Assembly (NCBI RefSeq): GCF_000315915.1
Contig: NC_020190.1
Location: forward strand, 744,001-808,000
Reading direction: 5' to 3'
Source: Henningerozyma blattae CBS 6284
Taxonomy: Eukaryota; Ascomycota; Saccharomycetes; Saccharomycetales; Saccharomycetaceae
Length of the DNA: 64,000 nucleotides
Numbering within the stretch: the stretch's first letter is position 1; each line of letters begins with the position of its first letter. The position numbers and the translations under genes were made by a program. The notes under the pieces were generated by a model. It worked only from the letters and a program-made list of their open reading frames with translations, was not told the origin of the DNA and searched no databases. Shown in pieces: positions 1 to 10,655 of this stretch.

Positions 1-1148
1 CCGTCGGCGCTTATTCTTCTTCACAGGGGGTCTTGGACATCCGGAAAAACGTCGCAAGATTCATCTTGAAAAGAGATTTACATCACGACCCTACTCAAGA
101 TTTGATCGATGAAACTGCAAGTAATGTGTTTTTAACAGCTGGTGCTTCCACCGCGGTAGATCATATCTTACCCTTGTTTGCTAAAGATGAAAGTTGCGGC
201 GTCTTATTACCAATCCCTCAATACCCCTTGTATACCGCTGCAGTCACTTTACAAAAATCAAAATTGTTACCTTATTATTTAAATGAATCAAACAATTGGT
301 CCACAGATCCAAAACAGATTGAGCAGATCGTCATCGATGCCATCAAACAAAATATTAAACCAACTACTCTAGTCGTCATTAATCCAGGTAACCCCACCGG
401 TGCCATATTAACAAAGGATTCCATAATAGATATTATAGATATCGCTGCCGAATATGGGATCGTCATCATTGCTGATGAAGTTTATCAGGAAAATGTCTAT
501 GAAGCTTTTGAATTCCATTCATTTAAAAAAGTCTTGAGTGAATTGAGGAAAAATTATCCTTCTAAATATGATAATGTTCAATTGGCATCTTTACATTCTA
601 TTTCAAAAGGTGTTAATGGTGAATGTGGTCAAAGAGGTGGGTATATGGAAATCACAGGGTTTTCCAATGATGTTAAGAAAGTTTTATTAAAAGTCGCCTC
701 CATTAGTATTTGTTCAGTGGTCACAGGTCAAATCTTGGTTGATTTGATGGTAAATCCACCTCAACCAGGAGATGAATCCTATGAATTGGATCAATTAGAA
801 AGATCAGTCATTCATTCAAACTTGATCTTGAAATCAAACACTCTTTACGACGTTTTCACAAGATTGCCGGGGATCTCATGTCAAAAACCTCAAGGTGCAA
901 TGTATTTGTTCCCAAGATTACATTTATCAGAAAATGCTATAAATGCCGCTACAGAACTTAATTTGAAACCAGATGAATTTTATTGTTTGAAATTATTGGA
1001 AAATACTGGGATTTGTACTGTGCCAGGTTCAGGTTTCGGTCAATATCCAGGTACTTATCATTTAAGAACAACATTTTTACCTCCAGGTATTGAATGGATC
1101 AATTCTTGGGAAAAATTCCATTTGGAATTCATGGAAAAATATAAATAA
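1..1148 (+). CDS. ALT1/ALT2: Alanine aminotransferase, 5' end outside the window
   Basis: This is a pyridoxal-phosphate enzyme that interconverts alanine plus 2-oxoglutarate with pyruvate plus glutamate. The reading frame is open from base 3 and starts in mid-protein (VGAYSSSQG), so roughly the first quarter of the protein lies upstream of the window. The TTG at 33 is not a start. The family motif NPGNPTGA is followed by IADEVYQEN, and the cofactor lysine lies in SISKG with its codon at 606-608. The C-terminal motif GFGQYPGTYHLR is typical of ALT1 and ALT2 of S. cerevisiae. FOB1 and GAA1 follow; in S. cerevisiae ALT2 neighbours FOB1 and ALT1 neighbours GAA1, so this locus carries the ancestral order and cannot be assigned to one paralogue. 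The family call is firm. Mitochondrial or cytosolic location cannot be judged without the N-terminus. Confidence 0.95.
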   Translation, partial: VGAYSSSQGVLDIRKNVARFILKRDLHHDPTQDLIDETASNVFLTAGASTAVDHILPLFAKDESCGVLLPIPQYPLYTAAVTLQKSKLLPYYLNESNNWSTDPKQIEQIVIDAIKQNIKPTTLVVINPGNPTGAILTKDSIIDIIDIAAEYGIVIIADEVYQENVYEAFEFHSFKKVLSELRKNYPSKYDNVQLASLHSISKGVNGECGQRGGYMEITGFSNDVKKVLLKVASISICSVVTGQILVDLMVNPPQPGDESYELDQLERSVIHSNLILKSNTLYDVFTRLPGISCQKPQGAMYLFPRLHLSENAINAATELNLKPDEFYCLKLLENTGICTVPGSGFGQYPGTYHLRTTFLPPGIEWINSWEKFHLEFMEKYK

Positions 1149-1794
1149 TAAAAAGATAGTGTTACTGTTTTTTTTGGATTTATCCCTAATGATTATCTGG
1201 TTACGATCCATTGTGCCATTACCTTCATCCGTATATGTTTGGCTACATTACATTTACGATTAAAACAGAATATATATATATATATATATATAATCATACT
1301 CACGCATATAAAAGCATTATTTGCTAACCCCCTCCCATTTCCATTTCAAAAAAAAAAAATTTGTCGATTTATTTATTAATTTCTGGGTTTACTTCTTTTC
1401 TTTCCCCTCCTCTTTGGTTTGCTTAATGATGTATTAGTATTCTCTCTTTATTTTTCAACTTAATATTTTATTACTGGTGTTACCTTCTTCTCTTTATTTT
1501 TTTATTAATTTATTTTTTATTATTTTTTTATTTATTTATTTTTTTTCTCTTTATTTCTAAAACCACATTTATAATGTGTAAATTATGTATTTAATCCTTT
1601 TCTTTCAATTATTATATATTTCTAATTGATATAATAAATATATCATATTACCTATAAACTTTACTTATAAATATACTTGTACATATAGTCGTTTGTTTGA
1701 TTGTTTTTCAACAAAACAATAAAAAAAAAGAAAAAGAGACGCATATTCATCAGCCCTTATAAAAATAAATAGCCCTTATAAAAATAAATAGCCC
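1149..1794. other. Intergenic spacer between convergent genes
   Basis: This spacer lies between the 3' ends of the aminotransferase and FOB1. It is T-rich, with a TA dinucleotide run near 1269-1292 and many TTTATT blocks that could serve as 3'-end signals for the upstream gene. I see no gene or RNA in it. Confidence 0.7.
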
Positions 1795-1797
1795 TTA
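1752..1797. repeat. 19-bp tandem repeat at the FOB1 stop codon
   Basis: Two exact 19-bp units (AGCCCTTATAAAAATAAAT at 1752-1770 and 1771-1789) are followed by the first 8 bases of a third (1790-1797). The FOB1 stop codon (minus strand, 1795-1797) falls inside this third copy, so the array abuts the end of the gene. Confidence 0.9.
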
Positions 1798-3132
1798 ATT
1801 TACTCTAGCTTTTTTTCTCTTCTTGACTCCAGTGTAAAATGATTCATCATCATCATCATCATTTTCATAATCACTTTCCTCTTCGGAATTCTCATTTACA
1901 CCTCCATTAACATCTTTCTCATCTAACTCTTTTCCAGAATTATTATTGTCAAAATATATAATACTACCACATTCACCAATTTTTAAGACATTTTCCTCTA
2001 ATAAATCAGATAATAATGCATCCCTCTTGTTTTCAAAAACTTTATTTAATTCAGCTTTTTGTTTCCCAATTAAAAAGTTGGCAAAACTTCCTGTATTTCT
2101 ATCAAATCTTCTATTTTCTTTAAATGTAGTATTTCGTATACATTGATACCAATCAGATTTACATTTCTCTTTATTTTCTTTTAAATTAAGTAAATAGACT
2201 AATCTACTAATACCTTTTCTAAGAAACATTCGGCCTTTAATACCACCGATACCAATTCTAATTTTAATTTTATATTCAAGAAGAATCTTCGTTAAAATTT
2301 TTATTAATTGTGATTCCGGAATCCCAATTGAATGAAGAAATATTGGTGTTCTTGGTAATGTAACTAAAAATTTACCAAGTTCTGTGGAAATATTCTTTAT
2401 ATTAGGACTTTTTAAGGGGAAGATCCATGAATATCTGGAATGGTAGTCTCGAATTAATAGGATATGTGAATATTTATTGGCTATTTTAATATCAGAATCG
2501 TTAAACGGTTTCGTAATGTCAATCTGTAATCTTTCCAAAGGTAAGTAATCAATGTACTGATTTCTCTGTCCATAATTAGATCGGATATCTCTAATTTTAC
2601 CAGTAGTATTGCAATGAGAACAATATTGTAACACCAATACAACTAGCAGATTAGGTATGTTACAATATTTCATTGAGAGATTTCTATAAAGTTTATTTGA
2701 TCTCATATGATTATTCATAAAATGTGCCTTCATAGTTAATTTATATATATATTTGGGTTCACATAATAGTTTATTAGTTTTAGTTTCAATCAGATCTCCA
2801 TCAGAATTTTTGCTGTATCGTATTTGTAAATACATTTTCTTCGACGTCTTTATCTTTAAAGAAGCCGGAATTGGTGCATCATCTTCAAGTAACGATTCGT
2901 CTCTCATAGCATAATATAAATCAGAGGTAATATGTTTTTTAAGTGTATTTCTGAACTCCATGGTTTCCTTTTCACCTCTCTTCAACATATCGCTGTCTAT
3001 ATAAGAATCATAATATATTTCATCGTCATCACCAATAGGTGGACAAAAAAAATCGTCTATGTCAATAAGTTGCTCATTATCATCCAAAGCATCATCATCA
3101 AATAATGCATCTTTCTGTCTTGCTTTTGACAT
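1795..3132 (-). CDS. FOB1: Replication fork barrier protein Fob1
   Basis: Fob1 binds the ribosomal DNA fork barrier, stops forks moving against transcription and supports rDNA recombination and silencing in the nucleolus. The N-terminus (LFDDD, then YYDSYIDSDMLKRGE) and the core resemble S. cerevisiae Fob1 as I recall it. The protein is a domesticated retroelement integrase. A zinc-binding HHCC set is visible (H137, H142, C171, C174), followed by an integrase-like core from about residue 195 to 330 (LPLERLQIDIT, HILLIRDYHSRYSW). The C-terminus from about residue 400 is acidic with a run of aspartates, then a short basic tail (KKRKKARVN). At 445 residues it is shorter than the 566 of S. cerevisiae, mostly in the tail. 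The ATG at 3132 gives the conserved N-terminus. Confidence 0.9.
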   Translation of the reverse strand: MSKARQKDALFDDDALDDNEQLIDIDDFFCPPIGDDDEIYYDSYIDSDMLKRGEKETMEFRNTLKKHITSDLYYAMRDESLLEDDAPIPASLKIKTSKKMYLQIRYSKNSDGDLIETKTNKLLCEPKYIYKLTMKAHFMNNHMRSNKLYRNLSMKYCNIPNLLVVLVLQYCSHCNTTGKIRDIRSNYGQRNQYIDYLPLERLQIDITKPFNDSDIKIANKYSHILLIRDYHSRYSWIFPLKSPNIKNISTELGKFLVTLPRTPIFLHSIGIPESQLIKILTKILLEYKIKIRIGIGGIKGRMFLRKGISRLVYLLNLKENKEKCKSDWYQCIRNTTFKENRRFDRNTGSFANFLIGKQKAELNKVFENKRDALLSDLLEENVLKIGECGSIIYFDNNNSGKELDEKDVNGGVNENSEEESDYENDDDDDESFYTGVKKRKKARVN

Positions 3133-3694
3133 TTTAATCTAAGGAATGATAATCCTACTTTTTTTCTTAAATGGCTTAGTTAATCACAAAGTTAGTTTGT
3201 TTTTTTCAGGTGAAAATAATGTATAATTTGATTTATTATACTGTTACACCACTCTATACAAATCCGAAAATTACGCGCAAATGATTTACTGTTTACTATA
3301 TACAATACAAGCGAAAAAATTTTCGTTAATATACTTACTTGGGAAATATTCAATACAACATTCTTTAACATAAAAATAAAAAGACAATTTTATGAGCTCC
3401 ATTCTACTTCAAAAGGCAGCAAAGAGTATTAATCAAATAAATATATATATGTATGAATTAATACTGAACGAATTGTTGTTTCGAGTAATTAAAAAGATTA
3501 TTAGTTCAAAATTAAAGAATATCTATTACGTTTTTATTTCCAAATCAGTTTAAATATGCTCAAAGCTCTGAATTATAGGAGTAAAGCTTAATACTTATTC
3601 AAAAAAGAAAAAAAAAGAGTTCCTTAAATTAAATAATATGTATACATGTAAATCCAAAAAAAAATAAAGTATATATGAAGTTTGGGTACTTGAT
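3133..3694. other. FOB1 upstream region and GAA1 3' flank
   Basis: This is AT-rich sequence between the FOB1 start and the GAA1 stop, which lie on the same strand. It should hold the FOB1 promoter. I recognise no specific factor site, RNA gene or element. Confidence 0.6.
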
Positions 3695-5446
3695 TTATAA
3701 TTGTTTCTTGCCATAATCAGGTGATTGCATAACTGTATTTGTCTGAATACTCGATATAGAGACTAAAATCCAAGGTGGTAACCACCCAACACAGATAATG
3801 AACCATGTCCAACAGTTTAATGTATTCCATGAGTGAATAAATTCATAAAAGATTTTAATTCCATAAATATCTTTGTCAAAAATATACGTGAATAGTAGTA
3901 CTGACGTAAAAGGGTTAGATAATAGTAAATGCATTGTATTTCTTACCCTAACCCTCATTGATGAATGAATGGTGATAGTTTTAACTGCAGTCATTGCAAA
4001 ACCTAAGATTCCTATGCCGAATGCTAATGAAAAGTTTAGGACCAACAATGAAGTTAATACTAAACTAATATATAAAAAGGCAATAGATTTCAACCTATAA
4101 CTCAAAGGTTCAGGAATAGTGAATCTGTTACCTAATAAATGAGGGAGGACAGATAAAAATACTGATCCCAGAACCAAAAGTCTGGGTTCAGTGAATAATA
4201 AGGATAATCTTGCAACAAAGAATGAAAAAGTGATTGATATAGTAAATAATAAACCAGCCAATAAATTGTATTCAGAAAATATGGGTAAAGTAGAATATGA
4301 ATTGTTAATATAAGAGCTCAACGATGAAATTGCAAACGCAACAGAAAATGTAACAGCACTTGGTAAATAACTACTGATGGAAACAAAATATTTTGGAGCT
4401 AGAATTAAATAAAAGAAAAATGATTGATGGAACTTTTCTAACAAATTGTTCACAGATCTAAAGGAAGCTTCTGCAATACGGCCAAAGCTTGTAATATCAT
4501 GATCATTATTGTCAGGTGTAAATTTTGCTTTTAGAGTTATGGCTTGAATTCTAAAACCACTAAAGGCTTCATTACCATGACGGGGTTTGATACCAGATAA
4601 TAATGCGTCTTTTGTACCCAATAATAAGGTTCTTAAACGAGAGAAATAATTATTTTGATGTAAACTTTCCTTTGGTAATCCATGTAAAGATACTTGCATC
4701 CCTTCATGTTCTGTAATTTGAATTGCAATATTTAGTAAATCCAAGTTTGGTAGTTCACCGTTTATGCCATGGTAATAAATTTCCACGTAATCAAAGAAAT
4801 CAGAACTTGAAGGATAATCCATAACAATAGCTGCCTCAATCGAACCCCCAGTTAGATCTAATGAATGGTGATACGCATCAACCCAAGATCTTAATGCACC
4901 ATCTGGATTTTCACTGAATACAACAATAATATTTTTAGACCAGATTGGCCAACGAGAAAAAAATCTTGATAGTGCAATCCCTAGTGCAGCACCACCAGTA
5001 TTAAATTCACCGTCTGCATTATACCATGGGATGGCCAATACAATTGCTTCTGTACCATCACCTCTTGGAGCATTAAATATACCATATAATGTATCCCCAT
5101 ATTCATCATTATGATATACAGAGGTTTTAGTGCCAAATTCTTCTAACCATTGAGTCATTACTAAGTTTCTATCACGGCTGGGCATAGAAGGAAAGATATC
5201 AATTTCTGTACGGTAACCTCTTAAAATATTCCATTCACTTTCTCTAAAATATGAATATGCTTGAGAAGGCATTAACGCATTTTCTGAAATATATGTATGT
5301 CTATACTGGCCATCCATAGGTAGCATCAAGAATAAAACTATTCCTATGGCTGCTAAAAAAATAGAAACTAATGGTAATCGTTTCATTATCTTTGGGACTA
5401 GTCCCATATCGATTACTCTTCTGTGAATTGTCGCAAGTAAGGCCAT
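3695..5446 (-). CDS. GAA1: GPI transamidase complex subunit Gaa1
   Basis: Gaa1 is an ER membrane subunit of the complex that replaces a protein's C-terminal signal with a GPI anchor. The 583-residue protein begins MALLATIHRR with a membrane segment at about residues 22-43. A lumenal domain of the aminopeptidase-like (M28) fold follows, with blocks shared with S. cerevisiae Gaa1: PMDGQYR, SENALMPSQAYSYFRESEW, NEAFSGFRIQ and NNLLEKFHQSFFFYL. The C-terminal part from about residue 345 has about six hydrophobic segments. The ATG at 5446 gives the family N-terminus, and length matches the family (about 614 in S. cerevisiae). GAA1 next to an ALT gene is also the S. cerevisiae YLR088-YLR089 arrangement. 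Confidence 0.95.
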   Translation of the reverse strand: MALLATIHRRVIDMGLVPKIMKRLPLVSIFLAAIGIVLFLMLPMDGQYRHTYISENALMPSQAYSYFRESEWNILRGYRTEIDIFPSMPSRDRNLVMTQWLEEFGTKTSVYHNDEYGDTLYGIFNAPRGDGTEAIVLAIPWYNADGEFNTGGAALGIALSRFFSRWPIWSKNIIVVFSENPDGALRSWVDAYHHSLDLTGGSIEAAIVMDYPSSSDFFDYVEIYYHGINGELPNLDLLNIAIQITEHEGMQVSLHGLPKESLHQNNYFSRLRTLLLGTKDALLSGIKPRHGNEAFSGFRIQAITLKAKFTPDNNDHDITSFGRIAEASFRSVNNLLEKFHQSFFFYLILAPKYFVSISSYLPSAVTFSVAFAISSLSSYINNSYSTLPIFSEYNLLAGLLFTISITFSFFVARLSLLFTEPRLLVLGSVFLSVLPHLLGNRFTIPEPLSYRLKSIAFLYISLVLTSLLVLNFSLAFGIGILGFAMTAVKTITIHSSMRVRVRNTMHLLLSNPFTSVLLFTYIFDKDIYGIKIFYEFIHSWNTLNCWTWFIICVGWLPPWILVSISSIQTNTVMQSPDYGKKQL

Positions 5447-6807
5447 TTTTATAAATCAGAGATATTTGCACTTCTTGGATCGTCACTTTATTTAATACCT
5501 TGGAATGTCTACTAGTGTTTATTACGCTTATTATGTTTATTGGATTTTTTAAGCTTAATAATTAATATATATATATATATATATATTTCTTAGATTTCTG
5601 ATATTGCGCGGCACAAATATACGGCGTATTTTGCAGTCAGCTACCAAAAAGCATATAAGAAGTTCAAAATATTTTTGCAGAGTTTAGGTCGATCATATAA
5701 TTTAGTTATATAATACTTCATATTTATTAATTTGCTTTTACTATTCTTGTCCCTCTTTTTTAAAAAACATTTTATTCTATTATTTAGAAAGATCTATAAT
5801 TATTTTGCTTCACGAATATTGTAAATTTTCTAATGTTGCAGAGAGAATATGTATTTGACGAGTTAATAGATAACCGTAACAGTATTTCTGAAGTTATTTC
5901 ACGTTTTTTCTAAATTGAAATTTCTATAATAATTACGGAATTTTTTTTTTTATATTTTCTATTCTTCACAATTCTAGGATGGAAATTTATCATAAAATGA
6001 ATAAATTATCTGTAACATAAACATTTTCTGTTCAAAAATGTTTATAAGTTGATTGTATCCAATTCCGTATGTAAATAAAATGACGATATAATTACATTGG
6101 TGGACAATTGATTTTTCTTTTATAAAGACACTACAGGTTTAAGATATTTTAAACTGGTAATTTAATTCCATGTTTCTTATTATTAAAGGAGCCTTTAAGT
6201 AAAAAAAAGATACAATATCGGAGAATTTTTTTATAATTAAGTTTACTATCTACATAATAAATATTAGTATACTAATTAAATGGTGGGATTTTGAAGCTTA
6301 TGTTCTTGAGTTATATTTATAAATCATATGTGTAGGAGTATATTAGAAAAGTATCTAGAAGTTTTTTACTTGATACTGAAATGCTACAAATCTATTAGGA
6401 GGATTTTTAGGAATGTGTCGCGTATCTGGCTTCTACCGCTAGCGTAGAGTAATAGCTTTAAAATGATTATGAAGCTAAGTGCTATGTAAAAAGTAAGAAC
6501 GTTTTAAAATCAAATATAAAAAAGTCTTAAAAATACTAAGAAAAGAAAGGTTAAACAGGATAAACAAGATACATGCTGAAAGAATTAATAGAAATTACCA
6601 ATCTCATATATGACGTGACAAATATTAATTTTGTATTGAAGTTTGTATTATTACGGATCATATATTAAAAAATAGAGTTATATTATTGATTAATTAGATT
6701 AATTATTCTTAATATATTGCCAATGGAGTAATAAAATAAAATATTTGCAATACAAAAGTACTGCACGTGACTGTGGCCAAATTTCACAAAAAAATAAACT
6801 TGAAATG
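5447..6807. other. Long AT-rich intergenic region
   Basis: It holds the GAA1 promoter side and about 1.3 kb of AT-rich sequence down to the 3' flank of tRNA-Glu. A TA run lies at about 5560-5584, and a run of A at about 6788-6794 (T on the minus strand) would terminate the tRNA. I found no open frame with a recognisable product. Confidence 0.6.
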
Positions 6808-6879
6808 CTCCGATACGGGGAGTCGAACCCCGATCTCCACGGTGAAAGCGTGATGTGATAGCCGTTACACTATATCGGA
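6808..6879 (-). tRNA. tRNA-Glu (anticodon UUC)
   Basis: The minus strand reads as a 72-nt tRNA beginning TCCGATATAGTG and ending CCCGTATCGGAG. Acceptor stem, D arm, anticodon loop CTTTCAC and T loop TTCGACT are all in place, and there is no intron. A T run follows downstream. It closely matches the yeast tRNA-Glu(UUC). Two Ty3-type LTRs sit 17 bp upstream of its 5' end. Confidence 0.97.
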
Positions 6880-6896
6880 TTATTATTTGTTGAAAT

Positions 6897-7321
6897 TGTT
6901 GTAAAAACAGTCAAAGTGCCGTCGCCTTTCAGTAATACTTACAAGAAATCAGTACAAGAGAAGCCTCGAGAGAGGACAGATCAGCTGACCACAGCTGAGA
7001 AACAACTATTCAGCAGGCGTGGAACAGCAACTGTAACCACTGAATCTGCACCCACTTCTGGTTCATCTCGGACACCTATTAGTTAGAATGACACCCAGGT
7101 TTCAATGAGTGTACCGTATCTTGTAACTATGCACACAGAACTGTCCAGCTCTAAAGAAGTATACAAGGAGCATGTATAGATCAATATACTATTATATACT
7201 ATATAGAGAAGGACCAAGGGGAGATACAATAATCTTGTGTAATACAACCTGTAACTACTGATCTCAGTACCATCCGAACTCTGAAACACCATCCTTGCCC
7301 TGTCAGTCTCGTATTACAACA
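6897..7321 (+). mobile_element. Solo LTR, Ty3 (sigma-like) type, with target duplication
   Basis: This is a 425-bp unit that begins TGTTGTAAAAACAG and ends CGTATTACAACA, close to the termini of the S. cerevisiae Ty3 LTR (sigma). It is flanked by an exact 5-bp duplication GAAAT at 6892-6896 and 7322-7326. It starts 17 bp upstream of the tRNA-Glu gene, the position Ty3 prefers at Pol III start sites. No internal coding region is present, so this is a solo LTR left by recombination. Orientation is inferred from the end sequence. Confidence 0.85.
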
Positions 7322-7327
7322 GAAATG

Positions 7328-7742
7328 TGTTGTAACCCAACTTAGGAGTACGATACACTTAAATATCAACTACCAAAAACTTAACTTAACAATCTTATTA
7401 ACTTAACACCAGTTAATCCTTCGAACTTACGAATATAATTGTTGTTGTTCTTAAATTAAATAATTAGATAAACGGACTATAAATTTATGTCTTAAGTCTG
7501 AAAAGCTGGTCTTTAAGTACTTTTCAAAGGTCAACGCCAGCTTTTCCATTTTACTTTAATTGGACTGTTTATAAACTTACTTACAAGGGTAGGAGTGCAC
7601 AGTTTGAGTAATGCTGGCTAACTAATAAAGATTATGCATCGAACAGATATTCACAGGGATGCAACTAGCAGCTGCTCAGTGTTGTGTACAATTTCTAGTT
7701 AGCAACTTGTAGATGAGTATAAAGTCGATCTCGTCTACAACA
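7328..7742 (+). mobile_element. Second solo LTR, Ty3 type, different family
   Basis: This is a 415-bp unit that begins TGTTGTAACCCAACTTAGG and ends CTCGTCTACAACA, flanked by AAATG at 7323-7327 and 7743-7747. Its first 113 bp or so recur in the palindrome at 21443-21617, and its last 100 bp or so recur inverted at 20421-20523. It is therefore the intact reference LTR for the gag-bearing element in this window. It shares a target with the first LTR: the two duplications overlap in AAAT. Confidence 0.88.
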
Positions 7743-8815
7743 AAATGTTTGAATAAACATAGCTCCCAATAAGTTATCCAATTAACTATCTAAAACATGT
7801 ATATTGAGAATTATATCGTCATATTTATAAAAGCATTTATTAAGTAAAATTAGTTTCTCGTTTTTCTTAACTAATGAAGGCATTTCAAATAGTCTAGATT
7901 CATTTGCATTAGAATGAAAAATATGCAAGCATCTGTTGGTAAAAATAGGTTCCAAGCCAAAGGCTTATAAGTTTGTAAGATATTTAAGAAATAAAATCAT
8001 TCAATGTAGGTCAGAAATCCAATTAGTACTAAGCTGACATCTAGCCATTCCGGTTTATGTTATAATATTATTGAACACAAACAAAAAAAAATAAAAAAAA
8101 TCTAGCAAAATAGTATTAAAAATATAAGGTAGTTCTACTGTAGGAATTTTATATCGTTTAGAATTAGAGAAAGACAGGAAGAGTTAAAAGTAAAAGTCAG
8201 TAGCAAAATTACTAATTTTTAAATTTAGTAAACAATCAAATTTTAACAATTGTTTATGGAATTAACAAATTATTTTTATTGTAAATAAACTCAAAACTAT
8301 TCAAAGTAAACATAAACATAAATAGCAAGTTAAGGGTTAACTACTTAATGCTAATATAGCACTATTTCTATCAAATATATTAAATATGAACTGTATTTTT
8401 GAAATCTAAAATTAGTCAATGTGTACAATTTAGATAAGACTATTAGAAAGTCACATTCTTTCAAAGTATTTCATGAGCTTTCTCAAGATTAAACTTTGAA
8501 TATGTGAAGCATTGGTAGATGATTGCAACCTTAAAGAATACAAAAAACTAATAAAATATTCTTTAATATATATCAAAATAATCAAGATTATTAAAATCTG
8601 CTCGTTTTATATGCTGCGTTTCCTTAGTTTCCAAATTTTTAATTTATATATGTATATATAGATAAATCTTATTAATATTTGCCTCTCATATATATCCATT
8701 GTGTTGCAATACCTGAATCGTATCTTATTTGATAGCTGAGTAATTTTTCCATTAACCATTTATTAATATAGGCAACTTTTCAAGGCTAATATTTTCTACG
8801 TATAAATCAGACTGT
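7743..8815. other. Intergenic region before TEF1
   Basis: About 1 kb of AT-rich sequence lies between the second LTR and the TEF1 promoter elements. I see no tRNA-like structure, coding frame or recognisable element remnant. Confidence 0.6.
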
Positions 8816-8855
8816 GCATCCGCACACCTCCAAATCCGAAAAAAACCCATACATT
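8816..8855. promoter_or_regulatory. Two Rap1-type sites upstream of TEF1
   Basis: GCATCCGCACACC (8816-8828) and AAACCCATACATT (8843-8855) resemble Rap1 binding sites (consensus near ACACCCATACATT). They lie about 190-225 bp before the TEF1 start. Paired Rap1 sites at this distance are typical of yeast translation-factor and ribosomal-protein promoters and fit the high expression expected of EF-1 alpha. The assignment is by motif only. Confidence 0.6.
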
Positions 8856-8936
8856 TCTCTCGGTTCTAATTTGAAGGAAAAATTTTCAATTCCAAAACTT
8901 TAAAATTATATTCAAGGATAGGATTACTTTTTTAAT

Positions 8937-8960
8937 TATAAAAGGTCATAATATAAAAGG
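8937..8960 (+). promoter_or_regulatory. TATA boxes of TEF1
   Basis: TATAAAAGG occurs twice (8937-8945 and 8952-8960), 80-105 bp before the TEF1 start codon, a normal TATA distance for a strongly expressed yeast gene. Confidence 0.55.
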
Positions 8961-9041
8961 TTTATTTTCACGATGAATCATTCCCATTTTTTTTTGTTAG
9001 GTTTTAAATTTTAAAGGAACCATAGAAACTATTAAGAAAAA

Positions 9042-10415
9042 ATGGGTAAAGCTAAGGCTCACGTTAACGTTGTCGTCATCGGTCATGTCGATTCTGGTAA
9101 ATCTACCACCACTGGTCACTTAATTTACAAGTGTGGTGGTATTGATAAGAGAACTATTGAAAAGTTCGAAAAGGAAGCCGCCGAATTAGGTAAGGGTTCT
9201 TTCAAATACGCTTGGGTCTTGGATAAATTAAAGGCTGAAAGAGAAAGAGGTATCACCATTGATATTGCTTTATGGAAGTTCGAAACTCCAAAATACCAAG
9301 TTACCGTTATTGATGCTCCAGGTCACAGAGATTTCATCAAGAACATGATTACTGGTACTTCTCAAGCCGATTGTGCTATTTTGATTATTGCTGGTGGTGT
9401 CGGTGAATTCGAAGCCGGTATTTCCAAGGATGGTCAAACCAGAGAACACGCTTTGTTAGCTTACACCTTAGGTGTTAAGCAATTGATTGTTGCTGTTAAC
9501 AAGATGGACTCTGTCAACTGGGATGAAGCCAGATTCAAGGAAATTTCCAAGGAAACTGCTAACTTCATCAAGAAGGTCGGTTACAACCCAAAGACTGTTC
9601 CATTCGTCCCAATTTCTGGTTGGAACGGTGACAACATGATTGAAGCCACCACTAACGCTTCCTGGTACAAGGGTTGGGAAAAGGAAACCAAGGCTGGTGT
9701 TGTTAAAGGTAAGACTTTATTAGAAGCCATTGACTCCATTGAACCACCTGCCAGACCAACTGACAAGCCATTAAGATTGCCATTACAAGATGTTTACAAG
9801 ATTGGTGGTATTGGTACTGTGCCAGTCGGTAGAGTCGAAACCGGTGTTATCAAGCCAGGTATGGTTGTTACCTTCGCCCCAGCCGGTGTTACTACTGAAG
9901 TTAAATCCGTCGAAATGCACCACGAACAATTAGCTGAAGGTTTACCAGGTGACAACGTCGGTTTCAACGTCAAGAACGTTTCCGTTAAGGAAATCAGAAG
10001 AGGTAACGTTTGTGGTGACTCCAAGAACGATCCACCAAAGGGTTCTGAATCTTTCAACGCTACTGTCATTGTTTTGAACCATCCAGGTCAATACTCTGCC
10101 GGTTACAGTCCAGTCTTAGATTGTCACACTGCTCACATTGCTTGTAGATTCGATGAATTATTAGAAAAGAACGACAGAAGATCTGGTAAGAAATTGGAAG
10201 ACAATCCAAAATTCTTGAAATCCGGTGATGCTGCTTTAGTCAAATTCGTTCCATCTAAGCCAATGTGTGTTGAAGCTTTCACTGACTACCCACCATTGGG
10301 TAGATTCGCTGTCAGAGATATGAGACAAACTGTCGCTGTCGGTGTTATCAAGTCCGTTGTCAAGTCTGACAAGGCCGGTAAGGTCACCAAGGCTGCTGCC
10401 AAGGCTTCCAAATAA
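9042..10415 (+). CDS. TEF1: Translation elongation factor EF-1 alpha
   Basis: The GTPase that delivers aminoacyl-tRNA to the ribosomal A site. The 457-residue protein has the P-loop GHVDSGKST at residues 14-22, the switch DAPGH near residue 91 and NKMD near residue 153, followed by the two beta-barrel domains. It ends in a lysine- and alanine-rich tail like S. cerevisiae Tef1/Tef2 (458 residues). The coding sequence is richer in GC and in preferred codons (GGT, AAG, GTC, TTG) than its neighbours, as expected for very high expression. Followed by CBP6 and GRS1 as in the YBR118-YBR121 segment, so it corresponds to TEF2 by one neighbour set; TEF1 and TEF2 are identical in S. cerevisiae. Confidence 0.98.
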   Translation: MGKAKAHVNVVVIGHVDSGKSTTTGHLIYKCGGIDKRTIEKFEKEAAELGKGSFKYAWVLDKLKAERERGITIDIALWKFETPKYQVTVIDAPGHRDFIKNMITGTSQADCAILIIAGGVGEFEAGISKDGQTREHALLAYTLGVKQLIVAVNKMDSVNWDEARFKEISKETANFIKKVGYNPKTVPFVPISGWNGDNMIEATTNASWYKGWEKETKAGVVKGKTLLEAIDSIEPPARPTDKPLRLPLQDVYKIGGIGTVPVGRVETGVIKPGMVVTFAPAGVTTEVKSVEMHHEQLAEGLPGDNVGFNVKNVSVKEIRRGNVCGDSKNDPPKGSESFNATVIVLNHPGQYSAGYSPVLDCHTAHIACRFDELLEKNDRRSGKKLEDNPKFLKSGDAALVKFVPSKPMCVEAFTDYPPLGRFAVRDMRQTVAVGVIKSVVKSDKAGKVTKAAAKASK

Positions 10416-10655
10416 GGGATTTAATTAATTATTTCTATACCTGTTTTTTAATTATATATGTATTTATTTTAATCCTTTAAGTTTCTAATTTTTTTTTATA
10501 TACTCATTCATTAGTATTGTATTATCGTTTAGTTAAAATGATTTATAGAACATACATATTATTTACATGTCTTGATTAAATTAATGTTTATATGAGTCAA
10601 TATAATATATGTTGAGCTGAGATGCGTATAAGATACCAATGCATATGAATATAGG

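Noticed and set aside
7083..7292. 69-codon frame within the first LTR
   Set aside because: It lies inside the LTR and has no protein similarity that I can see.
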